DNA from: Brachybacterium sp. P6-10-X1
Lineage (GTDB): Bacteria; Actinomycetota; Actinomycetes; Actinomycetales; Dermabacteraceae
Reading direction: 5' to 3'
Assembly: GCF_001969445.1 (NCBI RefSeq)
Contig: NZ_CP017297.1
Location: 1,674,001 to 1,738,000 of the forward strand
Length of the DNA: 64,000 nucleotides
Each line of letters opens with the position of its first letter. Within the stretch, counting starts at the first letter, position 1. A program made the position numbers and the translations under genes. Positions 35,491-45,518 of the stretch are shown piece after piece. The notes under the pieces are model-generated. The model searched no databases. It saw only the letters and a list, made by a program, of their open reading frames with translations, and was not told the origin of the DNA.

Positions 35491-36120
35491 CTACAGCCAT
35501 CCTTCCTCCCGCGCCGCTCGCAGGGCCTCCGCGCGGTTGCGCGTTGCCGTCTTCCGGATGGCGCTGGAGAGATAGTTGCGCACCGTGCTGGACGAGAGGT
35601 GCAGGACATCGGCCATCTCGGCGATGGGCGCCCCGCCGTCCGAGGCCGCCAGGACCTCGCGTTCGCGCACGGTCAGCGGGCTCGGCCCGGCGCTCAGCGC
35701 CTGGGCCGCCAGCGCGGGGTCGACGACCGTGCCCCCGGCGACCACCGTCCGGATCGCGGTCGCCAGGCTCTCGACCGGGTCATCCTTGACCAGGAAGCCG
35801 CGGGCCCCGGCGTCCATCGCGCGTCGCAGGTAGCCGGCACGGCCGAACGTGGTGACGACGATGACCGAGGTCCCGGGAGCGGTCCTCAGCACCTCGGCGA
35901 TCACGTCCAACCCGCTGCGTCGCGGCAGCTCGATGTCCAGGATCAGCGCGTCCGGGCGATGCAGGGTCACGGCTTCGACCACCTGGTCGCCCCGCTCCAC
36001 CTCCCCGACCACGAGCAGATCGGCTTCGAGCCCGAGCAGACCGGTCAGGGCCGAGCGCATCATCGTCTGGTCCTCGGCGATCACCACCGTGGTCGGCGGC
36101 CGCACGGTCGTGGCATTCAT
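35491..36120 (-). CDS. NarL/DesR-type response regulator
   Basis: A 209-residue response regulator. The receiver has acidic pair Glu16-Asp17, phosphoacceptor Asp62 (LILDIELP) and Lys near 113 (GFLVKDD). The LuxR helix-turn-helix (LTVREREVLAASDGG, STVRNYLSSAIRKT) fills residues 147-205. It overlaps the sensor kinase gene by 4 nt (ATGA), so it is its partner. Confidence 0.92.
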   Translation of the reverse strand: MNATTVRPPTTVVIAEDQTMMRSALTGLLGLEADLLVVGEVERGDQVVEAVTLHRPDALILDIELPRRSGLDVIAEVLRTAPGTSVIVVTTFGRAGYLRRAMDAGARGFLVKDDPVESLATAIRTVVAGGTVVDPALAAQALSAGPSPLTVREREVLAASDGGAPIAEMADVLHLSSSTVRNYLSSAIRKTATRNRAEALRAAREEGWL

Positions 36121-37331
36121 GATGCCTCTCCCTCCCCGGTCGGCACGCTCACGCCGAGCCGGAAGCCCTCCTCGGTGCGGTCGGCGGCGAGCACGCCGCC
36201 CAGCAGCTCGGCGCGCTCGCGCAGGCCGGACAGTCCCGAGCCGGGCCGCACCCGTCCGCTGTCCTGCTGTCGCCCCTGCCCGGCGGGCCCAGGTGCGGCG
36301 GATCCGGGCGCGGCGGGCAGGGACGTCAGCGATCTGCCGTCGTCGGTGATCTCCACGGTGGCCTCGCCCCGGTCGGACTCCACCAGGATCGTGGCGGTCC
36401 GGGCGCTCGCGTGGCGCAGGATGTTGGTGGCCCCTTCCCGCACCACCCAGGCGAACAGCCGGTCCACGGCCGGCGGCAGGGCGGGAGCGTCCGCCGTCAC
36501 CCGGACCAGCACCCCGGCGTCGGCCAGGGCACCGCCGGCGGCCTCCAGCTCGTCCCCCAGGGTGGCCTCCCGGTAGCCGACGACGGCCTGGCGCACCTCG
36601 ACCAGGGCCGTGCGACCGATCTCCTCGATGCCGCAGGCGTGCTCGGCGGCCGCGGCCGGGTCGGCGGGGACGAAACGCCGCACCGCCTCGGCTTTCACGA
36701 CGATCAGGGACAACGTGTGTCCGAGCAGGTCATGGAGGTCGCGGGAGAAGCGCTCACGCTCCTCGACGACGGCGGCACGGGCGAGACGCCGCTGCGTCGC
36801 GCGGAGGACGGCCGCGGTCTCGGCGAGGACATCGATCAGATAGGCGCTGATGCCCGCCATGTAGGTCACGACGGCGAAGACCAGGGCGTCGGCGAGCGAG
36901 CCGGTGGTGAACCCTGCGGCGACGGCACCGCTGACGGCCAGGCCGCCGACGAATCCCAACGCCCACCGGCGCCGGATCCCGACGGCCATCCCGAGGGCCA
37001 GCAGCGGGTAGAGGAAGACCTGGTGCTCGTTCCAGAGGACCTGATACCCGGCCACCACCACGGTGGAGGAGGCGACCAGCAGCTCCGTGCGCCACGCGGG
37101 GCCGGGCCGGTCCCGCATCAGCGTCGTGGCGAGGTGCAGGGCGGCGAGGAGCAGCAGGGCCAGCAGTTGGCCGGGACCTCCGCCCTGGATCGCGCTGACG
37201 ATCGGGGCGAGCAGCAGGACGGGCAACCAGGCCACGGCGTACCAGGGACCGGGGCGACGGGCGATCCGCGGCAGGGCGTGCTCGTCGCAGCCGATCGGTA
37301 CCGGTGATGCGGGATGGACGACGGTGCTCAT
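36117..37331 (-). CDS. DesK-like sensor histidine kinase
   Basis: A 404-residue kinase with four to six N-terminal membrane helices (residues 30-170) and a HisKA_3 dimerisation helix with His200 in RDLHDLLGH, followed by a GHKL ATPase (G box SGLSGLRERAELLGG). A long Pro/Gly insertion lies before the G2 box. GGAGG precedes ATG 37331, which overlaps the stop of the upstream small membrane gene. DesK-type kinases sense membrane state; the signal here is unknown. Confidence 0.9.
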   Translation of the reverse strand: MSTVVHPASPVPIGCDEHALPRIARRPGPWYAVAWLPVLLLAPIVSAIQGGGPGQLLALLLLAALHLATTLMRDRPGPAWRTELLVASSTVVVAGYQVLWNEHQVFLYPLLALGMAVGIRRRWALGFVGGLAVSGAVAAGFTTGSLADALVFAVVTYMAGISAYLIDVLAETAAVLRATQRRLARAAVVEERERFSRDLHDLLGHTLSLIVVKAEAVRRFVPADPAAAAEHACGIEEIGRTALVEVRQAVVGYREATLGDELEAAGGALADAGVLVRVTADAPALPPAVDRLFAWVVREGATNILRHASARTATILVESDRGEATVEITDDGRSLTSLPAAPGSAAPGPAGQGRQQDSGRVRPGSGLSGLRERAELLGGVLAADRTEEGFRLGVSVPTGEGEAS

Positions 37332-37786
37332 GGTGCCTCCGCGGTCACAGTACGCCCGGCTGCGGACCGCAGCACGGCACTTCGGCGAAGCCCGAGGATC
37401 AGCACGGTCCCGACCAGCAGATGCATCACCTCGAGAACCAGCAGCACGGCTCCGGCGGCGCCGGAGGCGATCGGCCCGACCAGGGAGAGGACGAGCACGC
37501 CGATGCCGATCCGGGTCCATCGCGCCCGGCCGCCAGGGCGTCGGCGGAGCAGAACCAGCAGCAGCCAGCCCGCCGCGCCGCCCAGCAGGGCGGCCGCGGT
37601 GACGGAGAACGGTCCGACGCTCTGCCCGAACCCGGCCACCGCGAGCTGGAGTCCGCCCAGCACAGCGGCCATGACCCAGACCAGCAGGCCGGCGGCGACG
37701 GCGGCCGCCAGCGCGGCCACGGCGCGGCCCGAGTGGACCCGGTGCCCGGTGAACCCGGCGTCGGGAATGGTCGGGGTGCGGTGCAT
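37328..37786 (-). CDS. DUF6069-like four-helix membrane protein
   Basis: A 152-residue protein with four hydrophobic segments, resembling DUF6069 proteins of actinobacteria. It is the first gene of the kinase-regulator operon and overlaps the kinase by 4 nt, so it may be an accessory sensor or a regulated output (inference). Confidence 0.78.
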   Translation of the reverse strand: MHRTPTIPDAGFTGHRVHSGRAVAALAAAVAAGLLVWVMAAVLGGLQLAVAGFGQSVGPFSVTAAALLGGAAGWLLLVLLRRRPGGRARWTRIGIGVLVLSLVGPIASGAAGAVLLVLEVMHLLVGTVLILGLRRSAVLRSAAGRTVTAEAP

Positions 37787-37809
37787 GGCGTGCTCCTGAC
37801 GTCGAGGGA

Positions 37810-37900
37810 GCCATCGATCCCGATGGCGTGATCGACGCTACGGAGCACGCTCGGCGACCGGCAGAGTCAGCCGTACGCAGCTGAGCAGGACATTCGTCCT
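37810..37900 (-). promoter_or_regulatory. Promoter region of the two-component operon with two dyads
   Basis: TAGCGT on the minus strand (37840-37835) fits a -10. A GCCATCG/CGATGGC dyad (37810-37827, 4-base centre) covers the expected start of transcription, and AGGAC/GTCCT (37887-37900, 4-base centre) lies about 45 bp upstream of the -10, where LuxR-type activators bind. Either may be the response regulator's site. Confidence 0.5.
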
Positions 37901-37942
37901 ACCGGTCAGGGCAGGCGCTCGACATCCGTGCGAGCAGCTCGG

Positions 37943-38836
37943 CTACTTCACGTCCTGTCCCATGGCGGAGACCATCATGGTGGAGGTGGTCGGGGCGGTG
38001 GCGCCGCCGGTCCGTGAGGAGAGGGTGCCGGCGAGCTTCGTGGCCAACCAGGTCAGGATGCAGTTGATGACGATGAAGATCACCGCCGCGATCACGAGGG
38101 TCTGGAAGATGTTCGAGTACCCGGAGCCGAGCTGCCGCGAGTACTGCAGCAGCTCGTAGAAGCCGATCAGGAACCCCAGGGCCGAGTCCTTCAGGATCAC
38201 CACGAACTGGCTCAGCAGCGACGGCAGCATCGCGGTGAGCGCCTGCGGGACCTCGACGATCCGCAGGGACTGGTTGCGCGTCATGCCGACGGCGGCCGCG
38301 GCCTCCCGCTGCCCCTTGGGCAGGGACTTCACGCCCGCCCGGATGAGCTCGGCGATCACGGCGCCGTTGTAGACCGTCAGCCCCACGATCACCGCGAAGT
38401 AGGCGGAGTCCTCCGAGGCGATCAGACCCGTCGGGGCGATCCGGCGGGAGATGAAGAAATACAGGAAGAACATCATCACCAGCACCGGCACGGCGCGGAA
38501 GAACTCCACGACGACGCCGGCGGCCCCGCGGATGACGGCGAAGGGCGCCAGGCGGAGGAAGCCGAAGACCAGGCCGAAGATCATCGCCGTCACGACGGCG
38601 ATCCCCGAGGACTGCAGGGTGAACTGCAGGCCGGGCAGATAGTAGTTCGCCCAGGCGTTGCCGTTCAGGGCGTTCACCCACTGGGTCGGGGCCAGCTGGC
38701 CCTGACGGTCCAGCTGCAGCAGCACCAGTGCCGCGACCACGAGGACGCCTGCCAGGGCGATCAGGTTCGCGACCAGGACGTTGCGCTTGGCCCGGGGGCC
38801 GGGCGCGTCGAACAGGATGCCGGGTGCGGTGCTCAT
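37943..38836 (-). CDS. gluD: Glutamate-type ABC permease GluD
   Basis: A 297-residue permease with five or six helices and the His/Glu-type loop GQREAAAAVGMTRNQSLRIV. Length and order match GluD of the glutamate importer. It overlaps gluC by 4 nt (ATGA) and ends the operon. The C-terminal ~25 residues are Ser/Thr-rich. Confidence 0.88.
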   Translation of the reverse strand: MSTAPGILFDAPGPRAKRNVLVANLIALAGVLVVAALVLLQLDRQGQLAPTQWVNALNGNAWANYYLPGLQFTLQSSGIAVVTAMIFGLVFGFLRLAPFAVIRGAAGVVVEFFRAVPVLVMMFFLYFFISRRIAPTGLIASEDSAYFAVIVGLTVYNGAVIAELIRAGVKSLPKGQREAAAAVGMTRNQSLRIVEVPQALTAMLPSLLSQFVVILKDSALGFLIGFYELLQYSRQLGSGYSNIFQTLVIAAVIFIVINCILTWLATKLAGTLSSRTGGATAPTTSTMMVSAMGQDVK

Positions 38837-39507
38837 CGTGCCACCGCCAGCTTGTCGGAGAGCCAGGTCGTCACGATGCCCATCGGGATCACCAGGATGC
38901 AGAAGCCAATCGCGATCGTCAGGAAGATGTAGATCATCAGGTTCGGGTTGAACTCGATCATGGTGCTCATCAGGCCGGAGGCCTCCGCCACGGAGGCCGC
39001 GGCGGCGACCGTGGTGTTCTTGGTCAGGGCGATCAGCGTGTTGCCCAGCGGCGTGACGGCCCCGCGCAGCGCCTGGGGAAGCACCACGATCCGGGCCGCC
39101 GGGAGGAAGGTCAGCCCGATGGCGCGCGCCGCCTCGACCTGGCCCAGGGGCACCGTGTTGACACCGGAGCGGATCGCCTCGCAGACGAACGAGGCGTGGT
39201 AGAGGGACAGCGCGATCACGGCGTAGGTGAAGAAGTTCAGGTCGAAGTTCGAGAAGAACTCGACCTTCAGCTGCCCCCACACGGCGAGGACGCCGAGAAC
39301 CATGATGATCGTCAGGGGCGTGTTGCGGACGATGTTGATGTACGCCGTGCCGATGGTGCGGAACGAGGCCACCGGGGAGATCCGGAACAGGGCCAGGATC
39401 GTGCCCAGGATGGCGGAGCCGATGGCGGCCAGCAGCATCAGCTTGATGTTCATCCAGAAGGCGCCGAGCACGTCGTACTCGGCGAAGAGTTCCAAGAATC
39501 CGTTCAT
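38833..39507 (-). CDS. gluC: Glutamate-type ABC permease GluC
   Basis: A 224-residue polar amino-acid permease with helices starting at LMLLAAIGSAILGTILALF and the ATPase-contact loop GQVEAARAIGLTF. It follows gluB after a 168-nt spacer that contains a short tandem repeat. Confidence 0.88.
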   Translation of the reverse strand: MNGFLELFAEYDVLGAFWMNIKLMLLAAIGSAILGTILALFRISPVASFRTIGTAYINIVRNTPLTIIMVLGVLAVWGQLKVEFFSNFDLNFFTYAVIALSLYHASFVCEAIRSGVNTVPLGQVEAARAIGLTFLPAARIVVLPQALRGAVTPLGNTLIALTKNTTVAAAASVAEASGLMSTMIEFNPNLMIYIFLTIAIGFCILVIPMGIVTTWLSDKLAVAR

Positions 39508-39617
39508 GCGTTTCCTGTCTCGGTGGCCGTCTGACCGGCGGCATCCGCCGGCCGATCGCCGACGGAGGACGAGGGCGGCGGACCGGGCCCGCGCCCGGCC
39601 CGCCGCCTCATGTGGTC

Positions 39618-39671
39618 CGGCTCGGTCGTCCGGCCCGGCCCGGTCGTCCGCCCCGGCTCGGTCGTCGGGTC
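39618..39671. repeat. Three tandem 18-bp repeats between gluB and gluC
   Basis: Units 39618-39635, 39636-39653 and 39654-39671 share the core CGGTCGTC and differ at a few positions. They begin 5 nt after the gluB stop. On the minus-strand RNA they may slow read-through or tune the excess of binding protein over permease. Confidence 0.7.
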
Positions 39672-39675
39672 CGGA

Positions 39676-40554
39676 TCAGTCGCCGCAGGACTCGAGCTCG
39701 GACTCCGGTCCGGTGTTCAGCTCCTCGTCGGGGGTGTAACCGGTGCCCTCGGTGGCGGCGTCCAGGGCCTCCTGCCAAGCGCCGTCCTCCTTCATCGCGG
39801 TGATGGCCTCGTTGATGGCCTCGCACTGGTCGGACCCGGTGGGGATGCCGACGCCGTAGCGCTCCACGGAGAAGGTGTTGCCGACGAGCTTGAACTTGCC
39901 GGCGTTCTCCGGCGTGGCAGCCAGACCGGCCAGGATGATGTCGTCGGTGGTCACGGCGTCGACCTGGCCGGATTCGAGGTAGGTGACGCACTCGGCGTAC
40001 CCGCCCTGCTCGACCAGTTCCACGCCCTTGGAGTACTCGTCCTTGATCTTCTGCGCCGAGGTCGATCCGGTGACCGAGCAGAGGTTCTTGCCGTCGAGGG
40101 TCTCGGGGCCGGTGATCTCCTCCTCGTCGGCGCGGACCAGCAGGTCCTGGCCGGCCACGAAGTACGGCCCGGCGAAGTCCACGCGCTCGTCCCGCTCGGG
40201 GGTGATGGAGTAGGTCGCGAAGATCATGTCGACCTCGCCGCCCTCCAGGGCGTTCTCGCGGTTGGCCGACGGGGTCTGGACCCATTCGATGTCGTCCTCG
40301 GCGTACCCGAGCTCGCCGGCGACGTACGTGGCCACGTCGACGTCGAAACCGGTCGGAGCACTGTCGCCTTCGCGGAAGCCCAGGCCGGGCTGGTCGTACT
40401 TGATGCCGATGCGGACGGTGTCGCCGCCGCCTTCGCCTCCGCCACCACCACCGTCGGCGCCGTCGCCGCTGCCGGACTGGGACGGGGCGCAGGCGGTCAT
40501 CACGAGAACGGCCGAGGCGGCCAGCGCCGCCGCGGAGAGAAGTTTCTTGCGCAT
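39676..40554 (-). CDS. gluB: Glutamate-binding lipoprotein GluB
   Basis: A 292-residue amino-acid-binding lipoprotein. A signal peptide ends in VMTAC (lipid Cys22), then a Gly/Asp linker and an SBP_bac_3 domain (GFDVDVATYVAGELG, FAGPYFVAGQDLLV). GGAGG ends 4 nt before ATG 40554; a second ATG at 40557 is only 1 nt from it, so the later start is more plausible. Confidence 0.9.
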   Translation of the reverse strand: MRKKLLSAAALAASAVLVMTACAPSQSGSGDGADGGGGGGEGGGDTVRIGIKYDQPGLGFREGDSAPTGFDVDVATYVAGELGYAEDDIEWVQTPSANRENALEGGEVDMIFATYSITPERDERVDFAGPYFVAGQDLLVRADEEEITGPETLDGKNLCSVTGSTSAQKIKDEYSKGVELVEQGGYAECVTYLESGQVDAVTTDDIILAGLAATPENAGKFKLVGNTFSVERYGVGIPTGSDQCEAINEAITAMKEDGAWQEALDAATEGTGYTPDEELNTGPESELESCGD

Positions 40555-40601
40555 CATTCCTCCAGGGTGAGGTGAGGGGTGGGTGAGGGAGCCTGCTGCG
40601 G

Positions 40602-41396
<795 letters not shown>

Positions 41397-41554
41397 AGCG
41401 CTGAGACTATAGGGTCGTCACGGCCATTCCTCGTGGTCGCCGGACACTTGATCAAATCGTTGTCTGCCCGGGTGACGTCGTCCGCCCGGGGGTCCGGGGC
41501 CGTTCCGCCGCAGGACCGGGTGCTCGGTCCGGGGCGTGGCCGGTACCCATCGGG

Positions 41555-42613
41555 TCAGCCGCCCGGATCCGCCGCTGCGCGCAGCATCCTGCTCGCCGTC
41601 GCCGTGACGAGGTCCCGCAGCTCCTCCGGGTGCTCGATCCTCGCCGGGCAGTCCAGCGCCGCGAGCACCGCAGGGATCCAGTCGAGGTGCTCAGCGCGGA
41701 TCTCGGCCCGATACCAGGGCAGGACGCCCTCGCCGACGACATCGCTGTCGACGTCGCTGTCGACGTCGGACTCACCCTCGACGTCTGCGGCGGGCCCCAG
41801 TCGTTCCAGCCGGGCCACGGTGGAGGGAAGATGCGCGCGCAGCTGGTCCTCGGTCGCCCGCAGCCGCAGCACGACCTTCCAGCGGTGGTCCGCCGCGACG
41901 AAGTGCTCGATGAGACGATCCGCGGGGTCGGCCCGTTCGCCGGCGGTGGCGGGGTCGGCCCGGGGCGAAGGTGCGAAGGTGCCGGGAAGCGTGCGCGCGG
42001 TGCGGATCCGATCGAGCCGGAACGACTTCTCCTGCTGCGCGTCCGGGTCGAGCGCCAGCAGGTACCACCGGCGTGCGTGCGCGACCACGCCGGTGGGATG
42101 GACGATGCGCCGCGACGGCTCCCCCGTGCGGTTCCGATACCTCAGGTCGAGGGGGCGCCGGTGGGCCACGGCCTCGGCCAGGGTCAGCATCACAGCAGGA
42201 TCGGGCGTCGGGCCCGGCTGCTCGCCGCGGCGCGTGATCGTCCCGAGCACGTCGTCGACCCGCTCGGCGTCCGGCGCCGCCAGCGCCCGCCGGATCTTGG
42301 ACAGCGCGGTCTGCGCGGCGAGATCGGGATCCTCGGAGGCCGCCCGCGCTCCGGCGAGCCCGACGAGGACGGCAACCGCTTCCTCGCTGCTGAACATCAG
42401 CGGCAGCACCCGTCGGCCGGGCGCCAGGCGGTATCCGCCGTAGCGGCCTCGCAGCGATTCGACGGGCAGCCCGAGGTCGACCAGGCGGGCGACGTCCCGG
42501 CGCACCGTCCGCTCATCGACGCCCAGGCGCTCGACCAGCTCGGCGCCGGTGCGCATCGGCGCGGACTGCAGCACGTCCAGCAGGTGCAGCGCTCGCGCCG
42601 TCGGGTCCGTCAT
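41555..42613 (-). CDS. WYL-domain transcriptional regulator
   Basis: A 352-residue YafY-type regulator. An N-terminal DeoR-like helix-turn-helix (TGAELVERLGVDERTVRRDV) is followed by the WYL domain (RRWYLLALDPD) and a WCX-like C terminus. A DVDSDVDSDV acidic repeat interrupts the C-terminal part. WYL domains sense nucleic acids or small ligands. It is divergent from the VOC gene and shares with it a large dyad. Confidence 0.87.
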   Translation of the reverse strand: MTDPTARALHLLDVLQSAPMRTGAELVERLGVDERTVRRDVARLVDLGLPVESLRGRYGGYRLAPGRRVLPLMFSSEEAVAVLVGLAGARAASEDPDLAAQTALSKIRRALAAPDAERVDDVLGTITRRGEQPGPTPDPAVMLTLAEAVAHRRPLDLRYRNRTGEPSRRIVHPTGVVAHARRWYLLALDPDAQQEKSFRLDRIRTARTLPGTFAPSPRADPATAGERADPADRLIEHFVAADHRWKVVLRLRATEDQLRAHLPSTVARLERLGPAADVEGESDVDSDVDSDVVGEGVLPWYRAEIRAEHLDWIPAVLAALDCPARIEHPEELRDLVTATASRMLRAAADPGG

Positions 42614-42628
42614 GGACCCATCATCCTC

Positions 42629-42657
42629 CGATACCGGGCAGATACCGCCCGGTATCG
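42629..42657. promoter_or_regulatory. 11-bp perfect inverted repeat, probable operator
   Basis: CGATACCGGGC (42629-42639) and GCCCGGTATCG (42647-42657) flank a 7-base centre that itself holds another GATACC. The site is 16 bp before the WYL start and 59 bp before the VOC start, so one regulator could control both. Confidence 0.7.
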
Positions 42658-42715
42658 ATCCTACGGTCGCTGAGCAGCCGGACCCGCCGGCCGCACCCAC
42701 CCCGAGGAGACGACC

Positions 42716-43120
42716 ATGCAGCTCGCCGCGACTCGCATCTTCACCGACGACGTGGACTCCCTCGTCGCGTTCTACGAGAGCGCCACCGGGATCAACGCCA
42801 CGCGGCCCCACCCGCTGTTCGCCGAACTGCGCACCCCGTCGGGCACCCTGGCGATCGCCAGCACCGCCACGGTGCCGCTGCTCGGCGACGGCGCCGCCGC
42901 GGCCCGTGCCAACCGCAGCATCGCGCTGGACTTCCTCGTCGACGACGTCGACGCGACCTGCCGGAGACTGCAGGGAGTCGTCGAGGTCTTCGTCCATGAG
43001 CCGACCACCATGCCCTGGGGCAATCGGTCCCTGCTGGTGAGGGACCCCGATGGCACGCTGCTCAACTTCTTCACCCCGGTCGCCGAGGTCGCCGGAGCGG
43101 ACGTGCGGCTCGAGGAGTGA
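42716..43120 (+). CDS. Single-domain VOC protein
   Basis: A 134-residue glyoxalase/bleomycin-resistance fold protein (ATRIFTDDVDSLVAFYESA; LLVRDPDGTLLNFFTPV). The substrate is unknown. GAGGAG precedes ATG. It is divergent from the WYL regulator and likely its target. Confidence 0.85.
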   Translation: MQLAATRIFTDDVDSLVAFYESATGINATRPHPLFAELRTPSGTLAIASTATVPLLGDGAAAARANRSIALDFLVDDVDATCRRLQGVVEVFVHEPTTMPWGNRSLLVRDPDGTLLNFFTPVAEVAGADVRLEE

Positions 43121-43505
43121 GCGGCCCGAGCCCGTCTCCCCTCCTACTCCCCCGCCTCCTGGTCGAGAGATCAGAGGTCGCCGTCAGCGTCGTGCCCGCC
43201 AGGACCATCCCCTCATTCCGGAGCGCGAGCGCCACGGATAGCGCGGGCCGAACGGCACCGGACGCACGAATCGTTCATGACGTCGCTGGTCGGCCCCTAC
43301 GGCGGTCACGAAGGGCCACCCTGTGCGCCGTGCCCTGAGGATGAGCGGAACGAGCCGCTCGGGGACCCGCAGGGGCATGTCCATCCTCTCGACTCCGGAT
43401 GTCCTGGCCACAGCGTGTCACGCGCCGATGCTTCCGGTTACCCGCACTCGCACCCGGGGGCCATCCCTGGTGCGGGGGCCACCGGGCCTGCGTACCGTGG
43501 GATCC
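43121..43505. other. 385-bp spacer, promoter of the PspC gene
   Basis: No coding frame here shows family likeness. TACCGT at 43493-43498 is 7 nt before the PspC ATG. Nothing else was recognised. Confidence 0.45.
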
Positions 43506-43760
43506 ATGAGACCTTTCTTCGACTCCCTTCGCAGCATCGGCTTCCGACGCGGGCCCCGACGCGTCGTCGCAGGCATCGGCGGTGGTCTCGCCGAGAGGTT
43601 CGGGATCAACGTGTGGTTGGTCCGCCTGCTGATCTTCGCGTCCTTCCTCCTGCCCGTGCTCGGCCTCGGCGCCTACGTGGCGGCCTGGATCGTGCTCCCC
43701 TGGCAGGACGGACGCATCCCGCTGGAGCGCGCCGTCGAGAGCCTGTCCAACAGGTCCTGA
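43506..43760 (+). CDS. PspC-domain membrane protein
   Basis: An 84-residue protein with the PspC signature RRVVAGIGGGLAERFGINVW followed by one or two membrane segments and WIVLPWQDG. PspC proteins bind stressed membranes or control envelope responses. It starts 7 nt after a -10 box with no SD. A 14-nt duplication (gaatgccctgagc) follows the stop. Confidence 0.88.
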   Translation: MRPFFDSLRSIGFRRGPRRVVAGIGGGLAERFGINVWLVRLLIFASFLLPVLGLGAYVAAWIVLPWQDGRIPLERAVESLSNRS

Positions 43761-43874
43761 GCCGAATGCCCTGAGCGGAATGCCCTGAGCCGGGCCGGCC
43801 ACGACATCGGCTTCGCCCCCGGCCATTCACTCCGAGGCCATGAAGGTGTCACAGCGGCAGAGTTCACTGGCTCC

Positions 43875-45518
43875 ATGGAACGCTCCTCGTCGCCGAACCG
43901 CCGGGCCCTGCTCAAGGGCGCTGCCGCCTCCGCGCTGGCCACCTCCTTGCCGGTCGCCGGGGCCGCTTCCGCCGCCCCGACCCGCCCCTCGGGCCCGCCG
44001 ACATCCCGGCTGACCCTCCCCTCCGGCCTCCAGACCGGGGACGTCACCTCCCGCTCCGCGGTGCTGTGGTCCCGCGCCTCGGGCGAGGGACGCCTCCACG
44101 CCGTGCTGCACGCACTCGATGCTCACGGCGAGCGCCTCACCGGCGCCGGCCGCGGACACGGGCGTGGGAAGGGCCGCGGCCACGACGGCCACCCGATCAG
44201 CCTGCGCGGCCCCTGGGCCACCGCCGAGACCGACTACACGGCCCGGATCAGCGCGAAAGGGCTCCCCGCCGGCACCACCTTCGAGACCGAGCTGTTCTTC
44301 GAGGACGAGAACGGCCGTCGCAGCGAGGTCGGCACCGGGCGCTTCAGCACCGCCCCGGGAAAGCGGTCCGACGGCGCGCAGACCTTCGTCTGGACGGCCG
44401 ACACCGCCGGGCAGGGCTACGGCATCAATCCCGACGTGGGCGGCATGTTCGGCTACGAGACGATGCGCGCCCTCTCCCCGGACTTCTTCCTCCACGCCGG
44501 CGACACCATCTACGCCGACGGCCCGATCGCCGAGACCCTCGAGGAGCCCGACGGCGCGGTGTGGCGCAACGTCGTGACCGACGAGGTGGCCAAGGTGGCC
44601 GAGACCCTGCAGGAGTTCCGCGGCCGCCACCGCTACAACCTCCTGGACGAGAACATCCGCGCCCTGTACGCCGAGGTCCCCGTCATCGCCACCTGGGACG
44701 ACCACGAGACCACCAACAACTGGTGGGCCGGGGAGATCCTCGAGGACGAGCAGTACACGGTCCGCGAGGTGGACACGCTCGCCGCCCGGGGCCGTCGGGC
44801 CTGGCAGGAGAACCAGCCGATCGCCGACAAGCGCGCCATGTCCCAGGGATCCGGCTTCGAACCGGAGCGCATCTACCGCCGGATCGAGCGCGGTCCGGAC
44901 CTGGACGTGTTCGTGCTCGACATGCGCACCCACAAAGGCGAGAACACCGACGGCCTGGAGCGGCAGGCCACCGCGATCCTCGGCGAGGAGCAGCTGGAGT
45001 GGCTGCTGCGTGGGCTGAGAACGTCGCAGGCGACCTGGAAGGTGATCCTCGCCGACCTCCCGCTGGGCATCGTGGTCCCCGACGGGGAGGGCCAGGAGTC
45101 GATCTCCAACGCCGAGCACGGCGCGCCCCTGGGGCGCGAGCTCGAGCTGGCGCGGCTGCTCTCGGGGATCAAGCACCAGGGCACGCGCAACGTCGTCTTC
45201 TTCACCGGCGACGTCCACTACTGCGCGGCGCACCACTACTCCCCCGAGCGCGCCGCGTTCACGGATTTCGATCCCTTCTGGGAGTTCGTGGCCGGCCCGA
45301 TCAACGCGGGATCCTTCGGGCCCAACGAGATGGATCAGACCTTCGGACCGCAGGTGGACTTCCAGAAGGCGGGCCCCGCCATGGGGTCCCCGCGCGATGG
45401 TCAGGGGCAGTTCTTCGGCCGGGTCGAGATCGCGCCGCAGGGCGAGGAGTTCACCGTCGAGCTGATCGATGCGAACGGCGACGTGCAGTACACGCGGACG
45501 CTGACGCCGGATCGCTGA
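43875..45518 (+). CDS. phoD: PhoD-type alkaline phosphatase/phosphodiesterase
   Basis: A 547-residue secreted phosphatase. A Tat signal with NRRALLKG and an Ala-rich core ends near residue 35. The N-terminal PhoD domain (SGLQTGDVTSRSAVLWSR) has a Gly/His/Arg-rich insertion around 90-105. The metallophosphatase part carries WTADT, HAGDTIYADGP, TWDDHETTNNWW and FTGDVHYCAAHH, consistent with Fe/Ca binding. It would release phosphate from esters outside the cell. Confidence 0.92.
   Translation: MERSSSPNRRALLKGAAASALATSLPVAGAASAAPTRPSGPPTSRLTLPSGLQTGDVTSRSAVLWSRASGEGRLHAVLHALDAHGERLTGAGRGHGRGKGRGHDGHPISLRGPWATAETDYTARISAKGLPAGTTFETELFFEDENGRRSEVGTGRFSTAPGKRSDGAQTFVWTADTAGQGYGINPDVGGMFGYETMRALSPDFFLHAGDTIYADGPIAETLEEPDGAVWRNVVTDEVAKVAETLQEFRGRHRYNLLDENIRALYAEVPVIATWDDHETTNNWWAGEILEDEQYTVREVDTLAARGRRAWQENQPIADKRAMSQGSGFEPERIYRRIERGPDLDVFVLDMRTHKGENTDGLERQATAILGEEQLEWLLRGLRTSQATWKVILADLPLGIVVPDGEGQESISNAEHGAPLGRELELARLLSGIKHQGTRNVVFFTGDVHYCAAHHYSPERAAFTDFDPFWEFVAGPINAGSFGPNEMDQTFGPQVDFQKAGPAMGSPRDGQGQFFGRVEIAPQGEEFTVELIDANGDVQYTRTLTPDR

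Noticed and set aside
40441-40480. Gly codon run in gluB as a possible repeat element
   Set aside because: It encodes the flexible linker after the lipid anchor, an ordinary feature of binding proteins.
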